Source: Deltaproteobacteria bacterium (GTDB lineage Bacteria; Myxococcota_A; UBA9160; UBA6930). Taken from it: a DNA stretch of 54,096 nt. Where the stretch lies: positions 1-54,096 of the forward strand of contig JAJDAP010000124.1 in NCBI GenBank assembly GCA_029261795.1, given 5' to 3'. Below, piece after piece: positions 18,449-26,670 of the stretch (the stretch's first letter is position 1; every line of letters starts with the position of its first letter). Position numbers and translations under genes: made by a program. The notes below the pieces were generated by a model. It did no database searches. It was not told where the DNA came from and was given only the letters and a program-made list of their open reading frames with translations.

Positions 18449-18843
18449 GCGGCATCCCGCTCCCGACACCGAATCCGATCACGCGACCGCATTGGGAAGG
18501 CTGCCGCGAAGGCCTGCTGCGGGTGCAGCGTTGCAGCGCCTGTGGCGATTTCGTCTTCATCCCCCGGGTCGGCTGTCCGCGCTGCCTCCTCGAAACGCTC
18601 GAATGGGTCGAGAGCGTGGGGCGCGGCACCCTCTACAGCTACAGCGTCGTGCATCGGCCCCAACGTCCGGAGTTCGAGGTGCCTTACGTTGTCGCCATCG
18701 TCGAACTGGACGAGGGCTGGCACATGCTCACGAATCTCGTGGAGTGCGAACCCGAGGACGTGCGCGTGGGGATGAAGGTCGAAGTCAGCTACCGGGAGAT
18801 GAGCGACGAGATCACGCTTCCCTACTTCCGGCCTCGCCCCTGA
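18445..18843 (+). CDS. DUF35 OB-fold, zinc-ribbon acyl-CoA-binding protein
   Basis: The product is 132 aa. The rubredoxin-like zinc ribbon is CSACGDFVFIPRVGCPRC (Cys pairs at about 30/33 and 45/48). It is followed by the OB fold with the typical ESVGRGTLYSYSVVHRP and PYVVAIVELDEGWHMLTNL. DUF35 proteins work as obligate partners of thiolase-fold enzymes, donating CoA-ester binding or stability. The ATGA overlap with the thiolase-like gene shows translational coupling. It ends at 18843 exactly adjacent to the convergent DUF3604 gene, the two stops forming TGATCA. Confidence 0.93.
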   Translation: MSGIPLPTPNPITRPHWEGCREGLLRVQRCSACGDFVFIPRVGCPRCLLETLEWVESVGRGTLYSYSVVHRPQRPEFEVPYVVAIVELDEGWHMLTNLVECEPEDVRVGMKVEVSYREMSDEITLPYFRPRP

Positions 18844-20802
18844 TCAGGGCGTGTACCAGATCGGCGAGGTCCAGGCGCGCTCCTGCTGGGTCTCTCCCAT
18901 CTTCGGATCGTCGCAGTGTGACGGTCTGGCATCGCCTTCCAGGCTGAGGCACTGCCAGGTCGAATAGCGACAGCTCGGGTTCTCGACGGCGCGCGCGTAG
19001 TAGACCGCCCGTCGCGTGGGATCGAACCCGGGATCGATCCACTCGCCGCACAGGAAATCGTGACCGGGGCCTGCGACCTGGCAGTTTCCGATATCGACGG
19101 ACGCACCGTTCTCGCCACCGGCAACGTCGATCACTTGCTGATGCAGGCCCCCTGCCTCGTCCACCCAGCCCTTGATGATCTGGAGCCGCTGGAGCAGATC
19201 GCCGGGAACCTCGGGCGTACCGGGATCGCGCTCGGCGAACAGGACGAAGCGCGGTGACGACGCTTCCCCGCGCGGCGGGAGGTCTGCGCCCATCGGTACG
19301 CCGGCAGCGTCTGCCCTTGCCAGCGGCTCCGGATCCGAGCAGAGGCCCTCGGGCATTTCCCAGCCCGCGTAGAATCGAGGCCGGATGCGCGGGCCGCTGG
19401 TTCCGAATACCTCGCGTCGCTTCATCGCAGCGAAGATCGAAGCGCGCGAGTTCTCTTCTGCGTAGACCCCGATGATGCCGCCGGGCCCGTTCGCGGCGTT
19501 TCCCATCACACCCTTCTCGTTGGTCAGGCGATTCTCGAGTGCGCCGTCCTGTTTTCCGAGGTGGCCCGGCCAATCGCGTTCCCGGACGCCACCGCCGAGC
19601 GCGTTGTGGCTGTCGGTGCTCGCCATCAGTCCGAACTTGAACGGATTGACGCCGATCCGTTCCTCCTCCCTCATGCCCTCGATCAGCGCATAGCGCGCAT
19701 AACTTCGGTGGGAGAGGCAGCTGGGCCCGAGGCGCGGAATCGAGTCCGCAAGGGGCCCCTCACTGCACATGCTCTCCATGGTCTCCGGGCTCAGCCGGTC
19801 CATCTTCTCGAAATCGCAGAGCGGATCGTCGCTCCCGAGAATGTTCGGGATCCCGCGTCGACACTCGGAATCGCCCTTGTGCTGCATGACCTCGAAGAGC
19901 GGTTCCATCGAAGCCTGCAAGCTGGCTCGGGCCGCCTGTTCCTCGATGCCGTCGGCGCCCGGGTAGTCGGTCTTGAACATCCGTCCGTTCGAGATGTTCG
20001 AGTTGTGCGGAATCGCGAGCACTTCGCAGCCGGTTCCCGAATCGTTGCAGCCTTCCTGGAGCAGCTGCCACAACTCCCACTCGCGCTGGACATCCATGTA
20101 GCTGACCGGGCGCTTCGGAACGGCACTCCCGGAGAAGATCACGTTGCGATGCAGGTTCGATCCCAGCCGGAACGATGAATACTCGTAGGCGATGAAAGCG
20201 GTGTGTTCGCAGGCCGTCGTCGTATCGTTCCAGGCCTCGGCTGCCGCAATCGTCTCGTGCCACGCTTCGAGTGCGGCGGTTGCGCAACGCTCACCGTCTT
20301 CGCCGCACACATCGGCCTCCCGAGACGGAAACGGATTCGCAATCTTGAGGGCGAGCGGGTTGTCGATCGGCGTGGTCGAGGCGCGGATGCCCTCGCAGGT
20401 ATCCGATTCGTAGACGCCGGACTCCGGGTCCGCGCACAACCTTTGCTCTCCCATGAACTCGGCATGATCGGTGACTGCCATGAAGTCGAGCGGCCGATCG
20501 ATCCGAACGCGACGGAGCTCGCCGCTGGCCGATGGCAGCGCGATCTCGCCACCGAACGCGTAATCGTAGGCGCCGTGCGGACGAACCTCGAGATCGTAGT
20601 TCCAGGCGTCCGTCGACAACGACGTGTGAACGTGGAGATCCCCGAACAGCGCACGGCGCAACGGATCGTGGTTCGCACAACGCGCGCGCGGCTCCGAGGC
20701 CGCTGCTTCGCGCGCCGCGAACTCGGCCGGGGCCGGTGGCTCGTCGCCGCATCCGGCGGCGAGAAGGACGAAGGCCAGACAACCGATTCGGTAGGTGCCC
20801 AT
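18844..20802 (-). CDS. DUF3604 lipoprotein with PHP-like metal site
   Basis: The product is 652 aa. The N terminus is a lipoprotein signal with lipobox FVLLAAGC (C18). The mature protein holds GDLHVHTSLSTDAW, VTDHAEF, IPHNSN and ASTDSHNALGGG, a set of His/Asp motifs resembling the PHP phosphoesterase metal centre that defines DUF3604. The C-terminal third is a beta domain ending in SCRYSTWQCLSLEGDARPSHCDD, which could form disulfides outside the cytoplasm. The start ATG 20802 is fixed by the signal peptide; longer frames reach the divergent fusion gene. Location is the periplasm, attached by lipid. Large DUF3604 lipoproteins are abundant in marine and myxobacterial genomes, and their reaction is unknown; hydrolysis of a phosphoester or similar bond is inference. 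Confidence 0.88.
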   Translation of the reverse strand: MGTYRIGCLAFVLLAAGCGDEPPAPAEFAAREAAASEPRARCANHDPLRRALFGDLHVHTSLSTDAWNYDLEVRPHGAYDYAFGGEIALPSASGELRRVRIDRPLDFMAVTDHAEFMGEQRLCADPESGVYESDTCEGIRASTTPIDNPLALKIANPFPSREADVCGEDGERCATAALEAWHETIAAAEAWNDTTTACEHTAFIAYEYSSFRLGSNLHRNVIFSGSAVPKRPVSYMDVQREWELWQLLQEGCNDSGTGCEVLAIPHNSNISNGRMFKTDYPGADGIEEQAARASLQASMEPLFEVMQHKGDSECRRGIPNILGSDDPLCDFEKMDRLSPETMESMCSEGPLADSIPRLGPSCLSHRSYARYALIEGMREEERIGVNPFKFGLMASTDSHNALGGGVRERDWPGHLGKQDGALENRLTNEKGVMGNAANGPGGIIGVYAEENSRASIFAAMKRREVFGTSGPRIRPRFYAGWEMPEGLCSDPEPLARADAAGVPMGADLPPRGEASSPRFVLFAERDPGTPEVPGDLLQRLQIIKGWVDEAGGLHQQVIDVAGGENGASVDIGNCQVAGPGHDFLCGEWIDPGFDPTRRAVYYARAVENPSCRYSTWQCLSLEGDARPSHCDDPKMGETQQERAWTSPIWYTP

Positions 20803-20867
20803 GCTGCCTTGGTAGCCCTCGCGGCGGTCGCTTACCAGCGAGCAGGCGCTGCCGTATGCTCGCCCCG

Positions 20868-21041
20868 ATGGAATTCCTGAGGACGCCTGACGATCGCTTC
20901 GAGGGACTCCCCGACTATCCTTTCGCGCCGCACTACGCCGACGTGAAGGCTCCGGACGGAACGTCGTTGCGGCTTCACTACGTCGACGAGGGCCCGCGCG
21001 ACGCGGAGCCCGTCCCGTTGGTGCACGGCGAGCCCACCTGG
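20868..21041 (+). pseudogene. Haloalkane dehalogenase N-terminal relic
   Basis: These 58 codons start at ATG 20868 and read as the N terminus of a haloalkane dehalogenase: FLRTPDDRFEGLPDYPFAPHY, then SLRLHYVDEGP and LVHGEPTW, the last being the oxyanion and halide-site strand of the alpha/beta-hydrolase fold. The similarity stops immediately after HGEPTW; a full enzyme has about 300 residues. The rest of the hydrolase, with its nucleophile Asp and His-Asp pair, is missing. The frame stays open into the crotonase ATG at 21078, so a 317-aa fusion could be made. Probably an internal deletion joined the two genes. Family recognition is from memory. Confidence 0.75.
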
Positions 21042-21077
21042 CGCGTTCATCCACGCGAACCCCCTGGAGGAGTGACC

Positions 21078-21821
21078 ATGTCCGACTGTCTGCTTCGAAG
21101 CGATCTCGACGGCGTCTGTACGCTGACCCTGAATCGCCCCGACAAACTGAACGCCTTGGACGAAGCGACCTTCGAAGCCCTCGCTGCGCAAGCGACGAAG
21201 CTCGAGAGCGACGACGCCATACACTGCGTCGTGCTTCGCGGTGCCGGCCGCTCGTTCTGTGCGGGCAACGACCTCGAGGACATCGCTGGCGGCAAGCGCT
21301 CGGCGGACATCCACTTCCGCGGCAAGACCGTCGAACGATTGGCCACGCTCCCCCAGCCCATGATCGCGGCGATCCGCGGGCACTGTTTCACCGGTGGGCT
21401 CGAACTCGCCCTGGCGGCGGACCTGCTCGTTGCGAGTGACACCGCACGCTTCGCCGATACGCACGGGAAATGGGCCCTCACCCCGATCTGGGGCATGAGC
21501 CAGCGACTGCCGCGCCGCGTCGGCCTCTCGCGGGCCAAGGAGATGATGTTCACCAGCCGCACGGTGCGGGCCGAGGAAGCCCTTCGCATCAGTCTGGTCG
21601 ATCGCGTCGTCCCCGACAGCGAATTCGACGAGGCCGTGGCCGAGCTCGCGGGTGCCATCGCGACGAACTCGGGTTTCACCAACCGCGCCAACAAGCGGCT
21701 ATTGGAAGCCACGGACGGGCTCTCCCTCGCAGCCGGCCTCGCCTACGAGCGAGACGAAAGCCCGGGCATGGCACCGGACGCGCTCGAGCGCATCCGCTCG
21801 TTCTCGACCCGGAAGAACTGA
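21078..21821 (+). CDS. Enoyl-CoA hydratase/isomerase (crotonase family)
   Basis: The product is 247 aa from ATG 21078, preceded by GGAGGAG 6 nt upstream. Crotonase marks are LNRPDKLNALDEATFEAL near residues 19-36, GAGRSFCAGNDLEDI (oxyanion hole) and IRGHCFTGGLELALAADLLVA, followed by WGMSQRLPRRVGLSRAKEMMFTSRTV. The catalytic Glu pair is not fully obvious, so hydratase or isomerase cannot be chosen. A longer in-frame start at 20868 would add the dehalogenase relic; the strong ribosome binding site at 21066-21072 favours the internal ATG. The VOC gene begins 3 nt after the stop, so they are cotranscribed. Confidence 0.88.
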   Translation: MSDCLLRSDLDGVCTLTLNRPDKLNALDEATFEALAAQATKLESDDAIHCVVLRGAGRSFCAGNDLEDIAGGKRSADIHFRGKTVERLATLPQPMIAAIRGHCFTGGLELALAADLLVASDTARFADTHGKWALTPIWGMSQRLPRRVGLSRAKEMMFTSRTVRAEEALRISLVDRVVPDSEFDEAVAELAGAIATNSGFTNRANKRLLEATDGLSLAAGLAYERDESPGMAPDALERIRSFSTRKN

Positions 21822-21823
21822 CG

Positions 21824-22225
21824 ATGTCGGAGGATCTCGCGCTTGCCGATCTCCATCAGGTCGCCCTTCACACGACGGACCCCGAGCGAAGCGCAGACTT
21901 CTACCGACGCGTCCTCGGTGCCGAGGAGATCGCGCGATTCGAGAACCCCAGGCTCAGCTTCTACCGGCTCGGAGCCGTTCGCCTGCTGATCGAACGCAGC
22001 GAGGCACCTGGTCCGAGCGGATCGACCCTCTACTTCCGTGTCGATGACATCGATTCGGCGTGTCGCACATTCGAAGCCCGCAGCGGCGTGCTCGATCAGT
22101 CGCCTCACCGGAGCCACGTCGACACCGAGGGCCGGTTCGGCCCTCCAGGTAACGAGGAGTGGATGGCGTTCTTCCGTGATCCAGACGGGAATTCGCTGGC
22201 GTTCGCAGCCCAGTGCATTCCCTAG
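21824..22225 (+). CDS. VOC (glyoxalase/bleomycin-resistance fold) protein
   Basis: The product is 133 aa with the paired beta-alpha-beta-beta-beta modules of the vicinal-oxygen-chelate fold. ADLHQVALHTTDPERSADFY with LGAEEI starts module one, and GSTLYFRVDDIDSAC starts module two. The C-terminal RDPDGNSLAFAAQ supplies the usual metal-ligand region. Metal ligands may be His at LHQVAL and Glu near the ends, but assignment is tentative. It begins 3 nt after the crotonase. It ends on CTAG, which is also the stop of the convergent MFS gene, so the two overlap by 4 nt. Members include glyoxalases, epimerases (methylmalonyl-CoA epimerase) and dioxygenases; no specific call is possible. Confidence 0.88.
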   Translation: MSEDLALADLHQVALHTTDPERSADFYRRVLGAEEIARFENPRLSFYRLGAVRLLIERSEAPGPSGSTLYFRVDDIDSACRTFEARSGVLDQSPHRSHVDTEGRFGPPGNEEWMAFFRDPDGNSLAFAAQCIP

Positions 22226-23556
22226 CCGGACCGCGCCGCCAATTCGGAGCGAATCCGCGCGTGCTCGGCTTCGCTGAGGCTGTAGCGCGAGAAGACCAGG
22301 ATGCCGAAGATGAAGCAGCCGAGGGGCACCAGGCTGATCAGCCCGCGCATCCAGAGCCTGGTCTCGGGCGTCTGCACCTCGTTCGGAACGAAGCCTGCGG
22401 CGCTGAGTGCGAAGCCGGTGAACATGGCCATCAATCCGGCGCTGGTCTTCTGGAGCAATGTGAAGGCGGAGAAGTAGGCGCCTTCCTTGCGTTCGCCGGT
22501 TCGGTGCTCGTCCCAGTCGATGATGTCAGCCTGGACCGACGGACCGATCGAGCTGCCGCAACTCGCCGCCGCCGCCGTGAAGCACACGACGATGCACATC
22601 TTGGTGAGATCGCCCTCCCCGACCGTGAACAGCGTCGAGTAGCCGATCAGGGCCAGGCTCATCCCGGTCAGCCAGGCGCGCTTCTTGTCGATGCGCCTGG
22701 CGAGAGCGACCCAGAGCGGGATCGTGAGCATCATCGAACTGACGTAGAAGGCGAACACGACGGGGAGCGACTCGGGCTGTCCGATCACATAACGAACCAC
22801 GAAGGGAGAGAGGATGGCGGTCGCGCCGGTCCCCATGTGTTCGACGAAGTACATCAGCACGAGCAGCCGCCCGTGCGGATTCCGCGCGATATCGCCGAAC
22901 GCCGAGAACGGCGAGCGGCCGCCGCGGCCTTGATAGTCGCGGCGCTCACGAAGCACGGCGACGGATGCGGGCAAGGTAAGTGCGATCAATACGGCAAGGC
23001 TGGCATAGACCAGGAATGCGGTTTCGCGCGGATCCGACGAGCGCGCCAACGAACCCGTTCCACCGATCAAGGCGCCAGCGACGCCGATGGTGGCGAAGGC
23101 GTGACGGAAGCCGAAGATTCGCGTGCGGACCTGGCCATCCGTGCTCAGTTCCGCGCCCAACGCCATGTGTGGAACGTTGAACACGGTCATCGCGGTCATG
23201 TAGATCAGGAAGCTGATCGTGAACCACACGACCAGGGCACTGCCCTCGAGCATCGTCGGCGGCGACCAGAGGGCGAGCCCCGCCAGCCCGATCGGGAGCG
23301 CCGACGCCAACAGCCAGGGTCGACGACGACCCAGCCGCGAGAAGGTGCGGTCACTCAACGCTCCGACCGCCGGGTCCGTCAGACCGTCCCAGATTCGCGA
23401 TGCGCCGAAGATCAAGCCCATCGTGGCTGGCGCGATCAGCAACACGTCGGTCGCGTAGATGGCGATGTAGGCGAAGGTGAGCGTGGTCGAGAACGTGACG
23501 ACCGAGGCCGGCAGGCCATAGGCGACGACGGTTCGCGTCAGCCCGGCTTCGCTCAT
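22222..23556 (-). CDS. MFS transporter, GPH cation symporter (MelB-like) type
   Basis: The product is 444 aa from ATG 23556 (MSEAGLTRTVVAYGLPAS), with about 12 hydrophobic segments. The TM2-loop segment ASRIWDGLTDPAVGALSDRT followed by LGRRRPW is the hallmark of the glycoside-pentoside-hexuronide:cation symporter family. The conserved aspartates in WDGLTDP bind the coupling cation. Bacterial members outside sugar operons often sit in lipid or sterol catabolism regions. Its stop shares CTAG with the VOC gene. It is divergent from the second MFS gene, with 130 nt between the starts. Substrate unknown. Confidence 0.9.
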   Translation of the reverse strand: MSEAGLTRTVVAYGLPASVVTFSTTLTFAYIAIYATDVLLIAPATMGLIFGASRIWDGLTDPAVGALSDRTFSRLGRRRPWLLASALPIGLAGLALWSPPTMLEGSALVVWFTISFLIYMTAMTVFNVPHMALGAELSTDGQVRTRIFGFRHAFATIGVAGALIGGTGSLARSSDPRETAFLVYASLAVLIALTLPASVAVLRERRDYQGRGGRSPFSAFGDIARNPHGRLLVLMYFVEHMGTGATAILSPFVVRYVIGQPESLPVVFAFYVSSMMLTIPLWVALARRIDKKRAWLTGMSLALIGYSTLFTVGEGDLTKMCIVVCFTAAAASCGSSIGPSVQADIIDWDEHRTGERKEGAYFSAFTLLQKTSAGLMAMFTGFALSAAGFVPNEVQTPETRLWMRGLISLVPLGCFIFGILVFSRYSLSEAEHARIRSELAARSG

Positions 23557-23686
23557 GCGTGCTCGGCCCCCGAAGCTCCGTATGTCGTCCCGAACAGCAT
23601 GGCGCGACGCTAGCCCGGAATGGCTCGGAGCTGGTCTAGTGTTTGACGTCATCGCGGTCCCCCCTACGCGACGATGGAGGACCGCA

Positions 23687-24925
23687 GTGTTCCATGGCTG
23701 GCGAATGGTCGGTGTCGCGTTCGGCGCGCACTTCGTGGCGTCGGGTCTCGGCTTCTATGCGCTGTCGCGGCTCCAGCTACCGCTCGCCGAAGCCTTCACA
23801 GACGGCGCACGGGGCCCCATCACCATGTTGATGGTGGCCATGAGCTTGTCGGGCTTCGTCGTGAGTCCATTGGTCGGATCCCTGCTCACGCGTCACCCGC
23901 TGAAGCGCATGATGCCGGCAGGGGCCGCGATCATGGGCTGCGGATTCGCTGCCGCCACCCAGGCCACCGAACTCTGGCACCTGATGCTCATCTACCTGGC
24001 GACGGTTCCGATCGCGGTCACCACGCTGAGCGCGATCGGTGGGAACGCCCTGATTGCCAACTGGTTCGATCGGCTCCGCCCCCTGGCCATGGGAATCTCT
24101 CAGTTCGGCATCTCGATCGCCGGGGCGGTCATCGCCTACGTCATCTCGTTCACGCTCGAGCTGGGCGGCTTGCCGGCCACCTACGCGTTGTTCTCCGCCG
24201 TCGCCCTGCTGAGCGCACCGATCCTTCTGTTGACGATCATCGATCGCCCTTCCGACCGCGGCCTGCTCCCCGATGGAGACGCTGCGGCACCTGGCGCTGG
24301 CCCATCGGCTCCCCCTCAGCTCGCAGCCTGGACCTTCGACGCCGCCGCTCGCGAACGGAACCTCTGGCTCGCAGGCATCACCGCCGGCCTGTGCTTCGCG
24401 GGAGCGACCGGCATGCTCATGAACGCCTACGGGCTCGCAACGGACGCCGGCTACAGCGACCTCCAGGCAAACTCGCTGCTCGCACTCATGTCCCTGGGCG
24501 CTGCCCTCGGAAAGCTGGTCTTCGGTTGGCTCGGGGTACGGTTCGGCGAGAAGGCGAGCCTCGGGATCGCGGCTGCCAGCGAAGCGGCATTCCTGCTCTT
24601 GCTGTCTACCGCCACCGGTTCCTTCGGGCTGCTCGGCGCGGTCGGACTCGGCCTCGGGCTATCGCTCGGTGGCGTCATGCCGGCCCTTTCGGCACTGCTG
24701 GCGCGTCTCTATGGCGCCGCCCGTTTTTCGGGTGCCATGGGCTACGTCGGACCCGTGATGATCCCGTTCCAACTGCTAGGCGCACCGGTTGCCGGCTTCA
24801 TATTCGACAACACCGGGAGCTACGATCTGGCGATCTACGGCTTCGCCGTCGCCTGCGGCCTGGCCGTGTTCACGTTGATGCAGATTCGCGTCGAGAACCG
24901 CGCACCTGAGCAATACCAGGAGTGA
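23687..24925 (+). CDS. MFS transporter (GTG start)
   Basis: The product is 412 aa from GTG 23687, chosen because GGAGG lies 6 nt upstream and the protein then opens MFHGWRMVGVAFGAHFV, a typical first transmembrane segment of monocarboxylate-type MFS carriers. Upstream codons have no homology and cross the divergent promoter region. The TM2-TM3 loop reads SLLTRHPLKRMM and the C-half equivalent LGVRFGEKASLG. It is followed 4 nt later by the GST gene on the same strand, then by DUF1214: a three-gene operon. It probably carries an organic acid in or out. Paralogous in type to the carrier at 7798-9123. Confidence 0.88.
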   Translation: MFHGWRMVGVAFGAHFVASGLGFYALSRLQLPLAEAFTDGARGPITMLMVAMSLSGFVVSPLVGSLLTRHPLKRMMPAGAAIMGCGFAAATQATELWHLMLIYLATVPIAVTTLSAIGGNALIANWFDRLRPLAMGISQFGISIAGAVIAYVISFTLELGGLPATYALFSAVALLSAPILLLTIIDRPSDRGLLPDGDAAAPGAGPSAPPQLAAWTFDAAARERNLWLAGITAGLCFAGATGMLMNAYGLATDAGYSDLQANSLLALMSLGAALGKLVFGWLGVRFGEKASLGIAAASEAAFLLLLSTATGSFGLLGAVGLGLGLSLGGVMPALSALLARLYGAARFSGAMGYVGPVMIPFQLLGAPVAGFIFDNTGSYDLAIYGFAVACGLAVFTLMQIRVENRAPEQYQE

Positions 24926-24929
24926 CAAA

Positions 24930-25616
24930 GTGACGAGGAGACGCACCCTCTGGGGCATCGGTACGACACGAACCCTGCGCGCGCACTGGGTCCTCCAGGA
25001 GCTCGGACTCGCCTACGAGACGCGCAGCATTCAATCGAGGACCGGCGAGACACAGACCGACGAATTTCTGCGCTTGAATCCGCGCGGCAAGATCCCGCTA
25101 CTCGTCGAGGACGATCTGGTACTGGCAGAGAGTGGAGCCATCGCCGCGTATCTGGCAGACAGCTACGCACCCGGCCAGCTGGCACCTACCCGGGGCACGC
25201 GGGAGCGCGCGATCCATGACCAATGGTGTTTCTTCACGCTGATGGAACTCGATGCGACCTCTCTCTACGTGGTTCGTCGCCACCGCGACCTGCCCGAGAT
25301 CTACGGCGAGGCCCCGGCCGCGGTCGAATCCTCATTGGCCTACTTCAGGCGCCAGCTCGAGGTCGTGGAAGCCGAACTTTCCGATGGTCGGACTCACTTG
25401 CTCGGGGACGAGTTCCAGCTGGCGGACGTACACCTGACGACCTGCCTGCTGTGGGCCAGCGTGGTGGGCGAGTCGCTTTCGGACAACCTGATGACCTATC
25501 GAAACCGGACCACGGGCCGCGAAGCCTATCAATCCGCGGCTGGCATCAACTTCCCTCCGGAAGTCATGCGCTCGCTCCAGAAGAGCGGCGGCCAGGGGGA
25601 CACGTCGGATGAGTGA
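24930..25616 (+). CDS. Glutathione S-transferase
   Basis: The product is 228 aa from GTG 24930, with AGGAG 7 nt upstream. The thioredoxin-like N-terminal domain starts GIGTTRTLRAHWVLQELGL, where Thr/Arg replaces the usual Ser of the glutathione-activating loop. NPRGKIPLLVEDD carries the cis-Pro, and ESGAIAAYLADSY binds the glutathione gamma-glutamyl group. The C-terminal helical domain contains LLGDEFQLADVHLTTCLLW. The size matches a cytosolic GST. It overlaps DUF1214 by 8 nt, so expression is coupled. A role in glutathione-dependent detoxification, ring isomerisation or dehalogenation is possible; the reaction is not assignable. Confidence 0.9.
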   Translation: MTRRRTLWGIGTTRTLRAHWVLQELGLAYETRSIQSRTGETQTDEFLRLNPRGKIPLLVEDDLVLAESGAIAAYLADSYAPGQLAPTRGTRERAIHDQWCFFTLMELDATSLYVVRRHRDLPEIYGEAPAAVESSLAYFRRQLEVVEAELSDGRTHLLGDEFQLADVHLTTCLLWASVVGESLSDNLMTYRNRTTGREAYQSAAGINFPPEVMRSLQKSGGQGDTSDE

Positions 25617-26670
25617 CGAAGCGGCCGCCTGGGACGCCTTCTGCGATCAGCTCCGAGCCACTGGCCATGCGGTCCTGGACGCGGCACCCGATGACCCCTT
25701 CGACCGCGCCGAAGGCCTTCGCTATGTCACGCGGCTCACCAGCCACTTCCTGAGATCGACGATCGAGGCCGCGGACCCTGGGGCCGCGATCCTATCGACG
25801 GAATCGCCCAAGATCGGCCTCGACAATCCGGACTACCGCTATTGCGGCGCGCGGCTCTCGGCGCGCTTCGAGTATCGACTGCGCGGGAGCATGGGCGATG
25901 CGTCGATGCTCGGGATCGGCGTCTTCTCCGGTGGACTCGGGACACCGGAGGGGTTGGTCCGCGATGGCTATCTGAGCAGCAAGGAACTCGAACTCGAGCC
26001 GGACGGGAGCTTCGAGATCGCGCTCTCCCGCGACGAACGGCCCGGGAACTGGTTGCCGATGAGCGAGCGGACCAACTCGCTCAACATCCGGCAGACCCTG
26101 CTCGAGCGCCAGCGGCAGAAGCCCGCACCCATCGAACTCATCCGCGTCGACGGCGGGCAGGGCCCACGACCCCTCGACCCCGGGCGATTTCTCAGCGGGC
26201 TGGCGCGCACGGGTGGCATGGTCGCCGGCGTCGTGGGCCAGTTCCTCGGCTGGACCGAGAGCTTCCGGGCGCATGCCCACGAGATCCGCCCGATCGACCC
26301 GGCGCTGCTACGCGTGGCGCAGGGAGATCCGAACACCCAGTATCACTATTCCTACTGGGAACTATCGCCGGACGAGGCCTTCGTCATCGAACTCGATCCA
26401 CCCGAGTGCGAGTACTGGAACATCCAGATCGGCAACCACTGGCTCGAATCCCTGGATTTCCTCCACCACCAGACCCACGTGAACCATCACACGGCCGTTC
26501 GCGAAGCGGATGGCCGTGTTCGGGTCGTCGTGGCGATGCAAGATCCGGGCGTTCCCAACTGGCTCGAGACCGTGGGCCATCGGCGTGGCGCGCTCGCGCT
26601 GCGCTGGGTCGGCGCGGACACCACGCCCACGCCGCGCACGCGCATCACGAAGCTCGTCGACCTCGCCTAA
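25609..26670 (+). CDS. DUF1214 domain-containing protein
   Basis: The product is 353 aa. The C-terminal 120 residues carry the DUF1214 pattern: YWELSPDEAFVIELDPPECEYW, IQIGNHWLESLDF and NWLETVGHRRGALALRWV. The N-terminal part (residues 1-60) contains LRYVTRLTSHFL, as in DUF1214/DUF1254-type proteins. No signal peptide or transmembrane segment is seen, so it is cytoplasmic. It overlaps the GST by 8 nt and ends by sharing CTAA with the convergent SDR gene (4 nt overlap). The biochemical role of this family is not established. Its repeated occurrence with lipid catabolism genes suggests binding or modification of hydrophobic substrates. Confidence 0.88.
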   Translation: MSDEAAAWDAFCDQLRATGHAVLDAAPDDPFDRAEGLRYVTRLTSHFLRSTIEAADPGAAILSTESPKIGLDNPDYRYCGARLSARFEYRLRGSMGDASMLGIGVFSGGLGTPEGLVRDGYLSSKELELEPDGSFEIALSRDERPGNWLPMSERTNSLNIRQTLLERQRQKPAPIELIRVDGGQGPRPLDPGRFLSGLARTGGMVAGVVGQFLGWTESFRAHAHEIRPIDPALLRVAQGDPNTQYHYSYWELSPDEAFVIELDPPECEYWNIQIGNHWLESLDFLHHQTHVNHHTAVREADGRVRVVVAMQDPGVPNWLETVGHRRGALALRWVGADTTPTPRTRITKLVDLA

